NCBI GenBank assembly: GCA_033297205.1
Contig: MU859070.1
Span: forward strand, 248,001-312,000
From: Pseudoneurospora amorphoporcata
Taxonomy: Eukaryota > Ascomycota > Sordariomycetes > Sordariales > Sordariaceae
DNA length: 64,000 bases
Direction of reading: 5' to 3'
Part shown: in pieces, positions 47,631-55,750 of the stretch
Layout: every line of letters begins with the position of its first letter
Numbering within the stretch: position 1 is the first letter of the stretch
Position numbers and translations under genes: made by a program
The notes under the pieces: generated by a model
Database searches by the model: none
Told to the model about the DNA's origin: nothing
Seen by the model: the letters and a program-made list of their open reading frames with translations, nothing else

Positions 47631-50432
47631 ATGGCATCGTCACCCCTCAGTCCGGATGGCCAGTTTCCCATCGTCCTGGTCCCGGATAACGAAGGGACCG
47701 AGGACAAAGGGACAGCCGCCGAGTCGGACACCGAACAAACCGAGTCGTACAGGCACAGAAGGAAGTTGGACCACCACCGAGACGAACGACAGCAGCAGCA
47801 GCCGCAGCCACAACCGCATCCGCGACCACCACCAGCCCCCCGTCATCCCATTCCGTCCATGCAAGAAGCCTTTGCAGAATCCCTATTCGAAGCCACCCAG
47901 GGTGGTGCGACCCCAAAACCAAAACTGCGTACCGGCGACGCCAAAACCCGTCGGGAGCAGTTGTTGGAGCAAGACAAGTCGGCCGAGCCTCCAGCGGCCC
48001 AATGGCGTTATCGTCCGGGGCAACAAACGCACGAGCTGCGTCGGTTGATGTCACAAATCTCCTTTGGTGTTTACCTTTTGCTCAACGGCATGGCAAATAG
48101 TCAAATGTCCGTCGTGACAATTCTCCAGGGGCATATCGACGAGGTGGATGAGTTTCTGGAGACGATCCTGGAGGATATTGGCCTGGCAACGAAAGATATG
48201 AGCGAGCGCATCATCCATTTGAGGTTGCCAATGGATAATATCAAGGTTTTCGAACGGATGCTGGAGGACCGCAACTTTCGGCTCAAGATAATCGAAGGAA
48301 ACGAGAAAATCGAGCATATCGTGGCCCGGACACAGGTCGCTCTCCAACAGATCATGAATGACATTACCGAAGGATTGGAGTCTACGAGAGACTTTACTAA
48401 TTATCTGGCGGAGCAGCAGCACGGTCGCTGGAGGAAAGAGCGCCCGGACGTTATCGACATATTTGATGCAATGAAAGGAAATACCGATGGGTGGTTCCAA
48501 GCGTTTATGGACTTGAAAGAGAAAGGCAAAGCTCTAAATGCCGTAATTGTCCAGCTGATTAGCATTATTTCCGAGATGGAGCGGAGGGCGGGTGAAGTGA
48601 GCCGAAAGACAAGAGTGAGTATCCCCAACAACCTATTGCATGACTGCTACATCCATCTCGAATGTTTCTGGTTTTTGCTGACCTTCTCCCAGTTCACCAT
48701 TGAGCCTTTCACTTCACCACGTCACAGCCCCCATGCTTCCGACGCATCCTCCGTCACTACACCCCCAACGTCTCCTATCGCCAAAACCCCAAACACGCCT
48801 CCTCGGCTATCGTTGCGGCTCAGTTCGATCGTAGAAGGAAAGCAGTCGTCGCCAACCTCGTACTTCGATCTGAAGATCACGCAGACATCTTCGCATTCAA
48901 CGTCAATGGACATCTCATCGACCGCCCCAACGAAGGAAATAGCAGAAGAGAAAATCACAGTGAATGAAGATGGGTCTTCATCCGAATTGGAACTACCAAT
49001 ACAGTCTCCGCCCCCACCAGCCCGCAATCCTCGACGTCTTTCTAAGCCCGCCCCTCGTCCGCTTGCGCCAACTCGGCTTGAGAAAGCTCCCAAGATAAAA
49101 GAAGAAATCAAAGTAGAGGAAGATGATGAAGAAGAAGAAGAAGAAGGCGAGCCAGTTTACCTGCTTCAACCCAAAACGTATACACCACAAACATCGCCTC
49201 TTCCCTCTCCTCGCGTGTTCGACCGCCCGAAGCCGAAGGATGACCCGGTCAGCCCCAAGCCAAAATCGCCAGTGCCCATCATTGAAGAGCCGAAGGAACA
49301 GACACTGGAGGCGAAGGTGTATACTAAAGAACCGACACTGGAGGCAAAGGTGTATAGTCAGGAACCGACACTGGAGGCAAAGGTTTATAATCCACCAAAC
49401 CCCCAGCTGAGACCGCAGCCTTCGAAGGAGCTCAGATCGCAACCCTCGAAGCCAAAGTTGGCGCCGGTTGATACGAGAGACTCAAGACCAACATCAAAGC
49501 AAAGTCACAGGACGGCACCAGAGACACCTCAGCTTAGGCCGCGACCCTCGAAAGAACTCAGATCGCAACCCTCGAAGCCAAGGTTGGCTCAGGTTGATAC
49601 TAGAGACACAAGACCAACATCAAAGGAAAGCCACAGGATATCGCCAGACTCACTGCCAGAGGTAGTGATCCATCCAGAGCAAAGAAGCTCGTTCAGACGA
49701 GTTTCAGAGAAGGCTACGCCGCTGGACTCGATACATATACCTCGACCAGACTCGCCAGAATATCGAGACTCGTTATTCCCATCGTCTAGAGCATACCAGG
49801 CATCAGATTCTGCCTATGGATCGGACATGGAGCGGCCGCCAGTCAACTCAATCGCATCTTTCGATACAGTTTCCGATTTCCCACCGCTGCCGCCACTCAT
49901 GCACCCCGGTTTTGCCTCATCACCTCACTCCGAAAGTGGGATGCAGTTCTGGCGCCCTGTCCAGGCAAGCCCGCACTCTCCCCTGCAACAAAGACCGCAC
50001 ACGTCAGGAACCCAGTACAGCGCGCAAGGGCAATCACAGTCTCCATATCAGTCGCCATACCAGTCCCCTCAACAACACAGTCAGCTGCACCAGGTGCCGC
50101 CACGTAACCTCCCTTCTGCTATGGGCATGAGCGTGAGGAGCAACATGACGACGGGGACGACAGCGAGCCAAGAAACGGCCGGTGGAAAGTCGCTGAAGAA
50201 AAAGCGGAGTGCGTTTGGGTGGCTCAAGAAGGCGTTTGCCTTGGATGAGGAGGAACGTGCCGCTTTTGAGGCGAGAAGACAGATGGAGACGAGGAATCTC
50301 TACTATGACGGCAGGAGCGCCCAGTTCTTGGACGGGAAACGGATACAAGCTCCGCTGCCTCGGGTGCCAGGACAACAATATCCCCCTGGACCGTATCAGT
50401 CTCAACAATTTCAGCAGTCTGGACAGTTTTGA
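47631..50432 (+). CDS. Large fungal protein of unknown function with helical domain and repeats
   Basis: I do not recognise the family. Exons are 47631-48614 and 48693-50432, giving 907 aa. The 78-nt intron (GTGAGT donor, CTGAC branch, CCCAG acceptor) is a multiple of three and stop-free, so retention would add 26 residues. I start at the first ATG after upstream stops. Residues about 120-330 form a helical, coiled-coil-like domain (ELRRLMSQISFGVYLLLNG, VDEFLETILEDIGLATKDM, IMNDITEGLESTRDF). The rest is disordered: Ser/Pro/Thr-rich, a KEEIKVEEDDEEEEEEGE acidic stretch, three copies of an 11-residue unit (TLEAKVY core, 49302-49387) and two 42-residue units (49404 and 49530). A basic helix near the C-terminus (SLKKKRSAFGWLKKAFALDE) could bind a membrane or partner. 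Confidence 0.75.
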   Translation: MASSPLSPDGQFPIVLVPDNEGTEDKGTAAESDTEQTESYRHRRKLDHHRDERQQQQPQPQPHPRPPPAPRHPIPSMQEAFAESLFEATQGGATPKPKLRTGDAKTRREQLLEQDKSAEPPAAQWRYRPGQQTHELRRLMSQISFGVYLLLNGMANSQMSVVTILQGHIDEVDEFLETILEDIGLATKDMSERIIHLRLPMDNIKVFERMLEDRNFRLKIIEGNEKIEHIVARTQVALQQIMNDITEGLESTRDFTNYLAEQQHGRWRKERPDVIDIFDAMKGNTDGWFQAFMDLKEKGKALNAVIVQLISIISEMERRAGEVSRKTRVSIPNNLLHDCYIHLECFWFLLTFSQFTIEPFTSPRHSPHASDASSVTTPPTSPIAKTPNTPPRLSLRLSSIVEGKQSSPTSYFDLKITQTSSHSTSMDISSTAPTKEIAEEKITVNEDGSSSELELPIQSPPPPARNPRRLSKPAPRPLAPTRLEKAPKIKEEIKVEEDDEEEEEEGEPVYLLQPKTYTPQTSPLPSPRVFDRPKPKDDPVSPKPKSPVPIIEEPKEQTLEAKVYTKEPTLEAKVYSQEPTLEAKVYNPPNPQLRPQPSKELRSQPSKPKLAPVDTRDSRPTSKQSHRTAPETPQLRPRPSKELRSQPSKPRLAQVDTRDTRPTSKESHRISPDSLPEVVIHPEQRSSFRRVSEKATPLDSIHIPRPDSPEYRDSLFPSSRAYQASDSAYGSDMERPPVNSIASFDTVSDFPPLPPLMHPGFASSPHSESGMQFWRPVQASPHSPLQQRPHTSGTQYSAQGQSQSPYQSPYQSPQQHSQLHQVPPRNLPSAMGMSVRSNMTTGTTASQETAGGKSLKKKRSAFGWLKKAFALDEEERAAFEARRQMETRNLYYDGRSAQFLDGKRIQAPLPRVPGQQYPPGPYQSQQFQQSGQF
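49302..49655 (+). repeat. In-frame tandem repeats within the 907-residue protein
   Basis: Three 33-bp units encoding a TLEAKVY core are followed by two 126-bp units starting at 49404 and 49530, which encode PQLRP-SKELRSQPSKP and the VDTRD-RPTSK segment. The copies differ at a few sites, so duplication is fairly recent. Confidence 0.85.
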
Positions 50433-51042
50433 TTTGACGAAACGAGAGGAAGGGCACAGTCGGAACGGGGCAGGCATGGGATTGGCTATGAGGAGCTGAA
50501 CAATTCAAATACAGATGTGAGGCAAGCAGCTTTGTTAATATTCGAAAAATGTTGGATTATTGTGATTGCTTTGAGCGGCAAGAGGAGCGGACATCTTGAT
50601 ATCTCATAAACTTGAAAGAAGGGGGCTGGGAATACCACCTACCAATGGCATGGCGAGGCGTACTAGGCGATTCATTGCATTTACCTTCACTTTTTTGCTT
50701 TATATAAACTTGTCTTCTAGTATTTTTTGGCCGAATATGCGACTGATTTGTACCTTCACATCATGATACATCTGGCAGCACTTGATCAGTCGCGGATAAT
50801 GGATAGCACATAGAGTATGGGATGTGGTCCAATCCTATCCGTTAGAAGCTCGAGAGAAGGCACGTTGAAACCCCGTTGACTTGGTTTGGATGTTGCGGGG
50901 TGGCCGAGCGATGCTGGGACTGATGTCAAGGTTGCTTGCTCATCGTGCTCTTCTCTACCCTAGCAAACCATCACAGAAGTCCTCCACCACTACATACGGG
51001 ACAAAATCAACGCAATTAACAACGCTTGATACCTCCCATCAC
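50433..51042. other. Intergenic between convergent genes
   Basis: 3' untranslated regions of two converging genes. No gene is seen. Confidence 0.6.
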
Positions 51043-51931
51043 CTACATGTTCTCCATGTTCTCCCTCCGCCTTCTAATCTCGGCTAGAAGGATCTCCCTC
51101 GCCTTCAACAACATCTCTGTCGGAATGTCGCGAATGGTTTCGCGTAAGAACGCGACACGGCTTCCGGAATAGCGGGCTTTCTTCGGATCACCTTGGAAAC
51201 CTAATGAATCATCAGCCACTGGAAACTCCAAGAGGCATAGGAAAACTTACCGACGCGAAGCGAACAACCCTCCCCCTCGCCCTTATAAACACAATGCAAG
51301 CACGCACCCTGGTGCTCACCGTCCCTCGGACCAGCTACACACTCAGCAAAAGGACCGTACTTCTCCGGGTTCATGCACTCGGTGCAAGTCTTCTGCCCAT
51401 GCTCTTTCGGAGTGAACAGGTAACGAGTAACAGCCGTATAGTGCTCCGGTCGCTCCTCGTCCCACTTGAGCTGGGACGTGGTGAGTTTGCCCTTTGCAAA
51501 TTTGAAGCTGGTGACCTTGCCGTTTTCGAATCGGAAGTCGTTGAGCTCGCCTTTGACGTAGTAGGTCTTGAGCAGAATGGGGCGAAGGATGCTCTGTGAT
51601 ATCAGATCAAATCAGGTTCAGGTTAGCTTTAAATGTCTTTGACGGGCTAGGCGAGAGTGACCCGAGTTGACAGCTGAGTGTCTGGCTACACTTACCTGGT
51701 GCTGGGCGACCATGGATAGCGCTTCAGCGACGTTACAGCCTAAAAGCTCTTCAAGACAAAGCGAAGACGCCCATGGGGCGAGAAGCTGTCGCCCCACTCT
51801 GAGTTGTTTAAGCTGTCCTCGTCCTTGTCGTTGTTCGCGCCGAAGAGTTGGCCGAGGAAGACGAAGGGCCCGAACATGTTGCGCGGCGCGGACGGCTCGT
51901 TCTTGCCCTCTACCATCTTGACATCGGGCAT
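51043..51931 (-). CDS. Small cysteine-motif fungal protein, DUF3716-like; 5' part uncertain
   Basis: Function unknown. The 3' exons are firm: minus-strand 51593-51251 and 51200-51043, joined at GTAAGT/TTAG. They encode SILRPILLKTYYVKGELN, a cysteine cluster (CTECMNPEKYGPFAECV, then GACLHCVYKGEGEGCSLR) of the kind seen in fungal DUF3716 proteins, probably metal binding, and a charged C-terminal helix. The preceding exon ends at 51696 (LLGCNVAEALSMVAQHQ, GTAAGT donor). The most likely start is the ATG at 51931 (MPDVKMVEGKNEPSAPRNMF), but from there the frame is off by one before LLGCNV. No consensus intron repairs this, so there is an unseen splice, a sequencing error or a true frameshift between about 51780 and 51725. 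Consensus-like donors further upstream suggest a spliced leader. Confidence 0.6.
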
Positions 51932-52650
51932 CTCGATGCTTTCCAAGTTAGCTTGGTTTGAAGCGTGCCGGTGCATTACTGTCTTGCATGCGCTTACAGT
52001 GAGTGTCTTGCTCTTGGTGATGATGCTTTCCAGTAGTGGAAGGTTGTGCGGATCTTCCTCAGTTGTTACTCACCTCCTTGTCAGAGGAAAAGGAGGAAAA
52101 GAGGAGAGGGAAGGAAGGACTCAGCAAGGATTCTCATTTGGAAGGCATGATCGACGGGAGTTCTTGACCCCGCCAGGAAGAAAAAAAAAAATGGAGGGAC
52201 AAACAGAAGACGGGATGGAAGGAGGGAGGGGTAAAGCAGGAGGAAATTGTCGCATCGGGAAGAAGTAATGAGGACACCATTACAAGCTACTGAATTTTAG
52301 GGCAGCGGCCACACCGTATAAATGGAAGCATTGATCCAAGCCCAATACCTAAGTTGTGAGAGTCTAGGCATGGCCCCTTCCGGAGGAGCTCATGTCGCAC
52401 ATGAGGCAGGACCCAGAGCCGTGTCTGCAAGAGCATGTCAGGCACGACACCACTCACCAAGGTAACTAGTCGGAGACAACAAGCAGAACTCAAGTTCTCA
52501 CTAGAACCAATCTATCATTACAATTTATCATTACAATTCACATCATTATTGTGAAGTGTCACATCGTTATAAACACTGCCATGGGTGATAACAGTCAAAA
52601 AATAGCCGTTTAGTATATAAGATCCATATATAGTTCCACTTTCAACAACA
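51932..52650. other. Intergenic
   Basis: Contains the putative leader of the minus-strand gene and a purine-rich stretch (about 52080-52265). No other gene is seen. Confidence 0.5.
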
Positions 52651-52743
52651 GCCCGATTAGCTCAGCTGGTTAGAGCGTCGTACTAATATCTTCGAGATAT
52701 CAAGTCCATGCGAAGGTCAACAGTTCAATCCTGTTATTGGGCA
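52651..52743 (+). tRNA. tRNA-Ile (anticodon AAU) with 19-nt intron
   Basis: The cloverleaf is complete: acceptor GCCCGAT pairs with ATTGGGC (52736-52742) with one G-U; the D arm GCTC/GAGC is present; the anticodon stem TCGTA pairs with TGCGA; the T arm AACAG-TTCAATC-CTGTT is perfect. The anticodon loop is CTAATAA with AAT at 52685-52687, so the tRNA reads AUU/AUC/AUA-family Ile codons as AAU (A34 becomes inosine). A 19-nt intron occupies 52689-52707, between positions 37 and 38, the canonical place. The discriminator base is A. T runs follow at once. Confidence 0.93.
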
Positions 52744-52748
52744 TCTTC

Positions 52749-52761
52749 TTTTGCTTTTTTT
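52749..52761 (+). terminator. RNA polymerase III T-run terminator
   Basis: TTTT at 52749-52752 and a run of seven T at 52755-52761 start six nt after the mature tRNA end, as expected for Pol III termination. Confidence 0.85.
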
Positions 52762-52777
52762 GCTCCTTTTATAAGTA

Positions 52778-52822
52778 GATCAACGATTCATTCCCGTTAT
52801 TTGACGTTTTCTCCTTTTGTTT
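52778..52822 (+). repeat. Decayed duplicate of the tRNA-Ile 3' end and trailer
   Basis: TCAAC-ATTCA-TCCCGTTATT followed by TTTTCTCCTTTTG mirrors the T arm, acceptor and T-run trailer of the tRNA 60 nt upstream (TCAAC-GTTCA-TCCTGTTATT then TCTTCTTTTG), with scattered substitutions. It no longer folds into a T arm. Confidence 0.5.
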
Positions 52823-52986
52823 TTATCTCTGTTCTTTTTTTTTCCCCCTCCTTCTTGGAGGGTATTGCTAAATAGATCCGGCAACTTGCGCCAGTAGGGA
52901 TAATGGATGATGATAACGGACGTTTTATTAGTCTTTTTTGTAATCCAGGTAGCGACTGACCATGTTACGAAATCGAGCAACAGGGC

Positions 52987-53010
52987 ATATATATATATAT
53001 GTGTGTGTGT
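52987..53010. repeat. AT/GT dinucleotide microsatellite
   Basis: Seven AT units pass directly into five GT units. Confidence 0.9.
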
Positions 53011-53518
53011 AGTCACCGTCTGGAACGTGTGATGGTGTTTAAAGTGAGATTGTTTGGTCTCTGGCAGGTGGTGTGGTTTTTGCGTGGTAACGGTACGCTG
53101 GAATAGGACAAATTTAAGTTGGTTACAGGTAGATATCCGAACCGCTGAGGTTCGTTGTCGGGACGACGGGAGAGCTTGTTCGGTGAGGGAATAAAACGCC
53201 AACAGATCTCGATTGATACAAAATAAACGACAGCCAGTAACAGCTGGAAAAGAATCAGGGACGGATTTTGAAAGCAACGTATATAAAATAAACTTGGGAT
53301 ACTATATTTTGAAAACGAACTAAGATCCGGGCCACAAGGGTCATGATAGCGTCGGTCTTGGGCTCACCTGCTTCATGGGCGTGAACTCTGAAGTGTGTAC
53401 GGTGCCCGGGCCGTTCCGGATTCCTTCTGCCAGTTAGTCAGCTGATGAGTTTGAAATCATGGACTGTGTTTGTTCTGGTACGGTTTTCGTATAACGGGCA
53501 TAATGTGTCTCTAAGTGA

Positions 53519-53615
53519 GTTGAGTTGGGTCGATTGGTGTTGATGTGGATCGATTTGCGTTGATTCAAGTCAATCGGAGTTGATCTAACTTGATCCAAGT
53601 TGAGGAAGTTGAACT
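53519..53615. repeat. Degenerate 20-bp minisatellite, GTTGAT units
   Basis: Successive 20-bp units begin GTTGATGTGGATCGATTTGC, GTTGATTCAAGTCAATCGGA and GTTGATCTAACTTGATCCAA, flanked by partial units. Each contains GTTGAT and a GATC/CAATC half. Confidence 0.7.
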
Positions 53616-54526
53616 ATTTCAAGTGCTATACCAAAGTCGTATGAAAGTATAGTCAGTTATAGTTTTATCTATGGATTATCCTTTGTACTGCTGTGATCAA
53701 AAAAAAAAAAAAAATAAAAAAAAATAAGAGCGACGGATCGAATCCGCTCGCTGTTCAAGGCCTCTCTTATCTTTTACAACGCATAAGGAACTCGACAGTT
53801 TGGTGTTTGGCTACCGTAGAAACTCGTCAAACTCCTCTACATTGCCGCAGTGTCCAAGGCAATTTTATGTGCACACTCAGCATGTCAAGAACGGACAGAA
53901 CAGCATTTGGGGTCTTTACTCTTCAGTTCTGAGATAAGAGTTTGACAAGTTTTGGGGATACTATGTGTAGTTCACGTTATCCCACAAGTCAAAGTTGTTA
54001 ACATTATGGATGGGCATGTCTTAGGGCTGCCTGGACTGCCTATCTCGGCCGTGTAAGTTGTGAAGGTAGCTCGCCCATAATGTTGTGATCACTGGTATTT
54101 GATGTGGTATGGGTGGTGACTCCTGTTGGATGTATAGATTATAACTAGACTAAGTATTAAGGTTGCCCTACCGATTGTAAAGCAGACCAGAGGACATTGG
54201 CTATGTATGCTATGCTAGATAAGAGAGTAGTTACCGCTAGAAAGCGGGTGATGAACATGTGTATCGACTATGTGCTGAAACGGGCAACACATGGTTGTTG
54301 TTGAATGTCGACCAACTTTCCTGCATCGGATGAATGATATCGACCCATACCATGATGTTTGCCAAACTAAAGCAAGTAAGAGCAATGTGTGATACACACG
54401 TAAATGAAAGAAACGAAAGCCTCCTGTGAATTCGGACGACGAAAGCCTGCTAACCTAACCGCTGGATGTGACCGCAACTCTTGTTTCTCCACCAGTTATC
54501 ATACTCGAGCGGCAGTATGAAAGGGC

Positions 54527-55741
54527 TCAAGGCGAGGCAGGAGGCGTGCTCTCAGGAGGCGTGTTTTCTCTCGATGACAAGGTAGACTTGGCACTGTGGT
54601 AGCTGCTAGCAGTGGTATACTGACTCTCAGCCATCGACACAAACGAAGACCCTGAAGGCTTCTTCGAACCTGGACGACTACGCGCATAAATCTCCTCTCC
54701 GAGACCGATTGTCTCCGTGGTATCCTTAAATGCCACTCTGGATGGGGTAGGCAAGCCGTGCTTTGTCACCGTATCAACTGCTGGCTCTATTATCACCTGA
54801 GGCGGCGCCGGCGTCGTTGAGCGCTTGATGGAGGTGTTAGCCACGGTAGGCTGTTTGGTAGGACTCCAGACCTCTCCCGAAGGGGCGCGTGGCCAAGGGT
54901 TGAATCCCACGTCGAGGTTGCCGAAGCTGCCGTGGATTTTCTTCCTGGTTTGCTCCTTTGGCGCCTCCTGTTGGCGCTCTAGCAAGTTCACAGGAGCAAT
55001 GCTGCTTGAACTCTTGCCTTCCCTAGCGTTGTCCGGGGCCGATTCTTCGGGTATGTCGACGTCTTGTGGCGGTGCGAAGACATCCCTGATGGCTGGCTTG
55101 TAGCGCTGCCGGAAGACGTGGAGAGAGCCACCAGCATCAGCACGATATGGCTTTGTTGTGGTAGTAGAGGAAATAGACTCGATTTTGCTCATGGCTGCTG
55201 TAGTCTTGGGGGTATCAACACTCTCAACAGGAGCACCGGGCATGTCGGAAGTCTGCTCGACGAGACTCGGTCCTCTCTTCGCAGGCTTCTTCTTGGTCTT
55301 TGTTGCCGATTTTTTGGGAAGGCCATCATCCTGCGCGGCTTGTATGGTCTTGCTCTCAGCAACGACATCTGGCGCCGGTTGTGGCGCCTCTTTTGCAGCC
55401 TGACTGGTGTCCACCAGATTCGCTAACTCTCCCACAGTGTTCTGAGAGGAAGCATCCTGCGCGGCACTATTATCTTTTTTCTTCTTTTTGTTGGCCTTTC
55501 CCCTGCCCTTTCCGTTCCCGGGCATCTTCGGTTCCTTGTCTACCTCCTGGGGCTCGATCGTAGGTGGGATAACATCTGTCGGGTCCGAGTTTCTCTTAGA
55601 GGCTTCATTTTGCGTGACTGGCGCTTGTGCTAGCCACTGAGACGGCAAAGCTTGCCTACCGGCTGGTTTATGGCGGATCACTGTTCCGATGATCTCGTCC
55701 GAGTTGACAGGTTGAAGTTGCAGTTCTGACCCCGACTTCAT
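54527..55741 (-). CDS. Open frame continuing the RNA-binding-like gene past a TAG
   Basis: 404 codons from an ATG at 55741 to a stop at 54527. It lies in the same frame as the gene at 55751-58729 and is separated from it only by TAG and three codons (KTS). Such closeness makes an independent Pol II gene unlikely. The sequence is disordered: a Lys tract (KGRGKANKKKKKD), KTKKKPAKRGPSLVEQTS, and Ser/Thr/Pro-rich segments (SRVAFKDTTETIGLGEEIY) with no known domain. It is probably the C-terminal part of one long protein, made by readthrough or by an unrecognised splice, or lost through a recent nonsense mutation. Confidence 0.6.
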   Translation of the reverse strand: MKSGSELQLQPVNSDEIIGTVIRHKPAGRQALPSQWLAQAPVTQNEASKRNSDPTDVIPPTIEPQEVDKEPKMPGNGKGRGKANKKKKKDNSAAQDASSQNTVGELANLVDTSQAAKEAPQPAPDVVAESKTIQAAQDDGLPKKSATKTKKKPAKRGPSLVEQTSDMPGAPVESVDTPKTTAAMSKIESISSTTTTKPYRADAGGSLHVFRQRYKPAIRDVFAPPQDVDIPEESAPDNAREGKSSSSIAPVNLLERQQEAPKEQTRKKIHGSFGNLDVGFNPWPRAPSGEVWSPTKQPTVANTSIKRSTTPAPPQVIIEPAVDTVTKHGLPTPSRVAFKDTTETIGLGEEIYARSRPGSKKPSGSSFVSMAESQYTTASSYHSAKSTLSSRENTPPESTPPASP

Positions 55742-55750
55742 CGACGTCTT

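Larger units (their letters stand above)
52744..54526. other. AT-rich intergenic region right of the tRNA
   Basis: No gene seen. It contains a decayed copy of the tRNA T-arm and trailer (about 52778-52822), an AT/GT microsatellite (52987-53010), a degenerate 20-bp minisatellite (53519-53615) and an A-rich run (53699-53727). Confidence 0.6.

Noticed and set aside
53735..53760. T-arm-like string near 53740 (GATCGAATCC)
   Set aside because: No D arm, anticodon arm or acceptor stem around it; not a tRNA.
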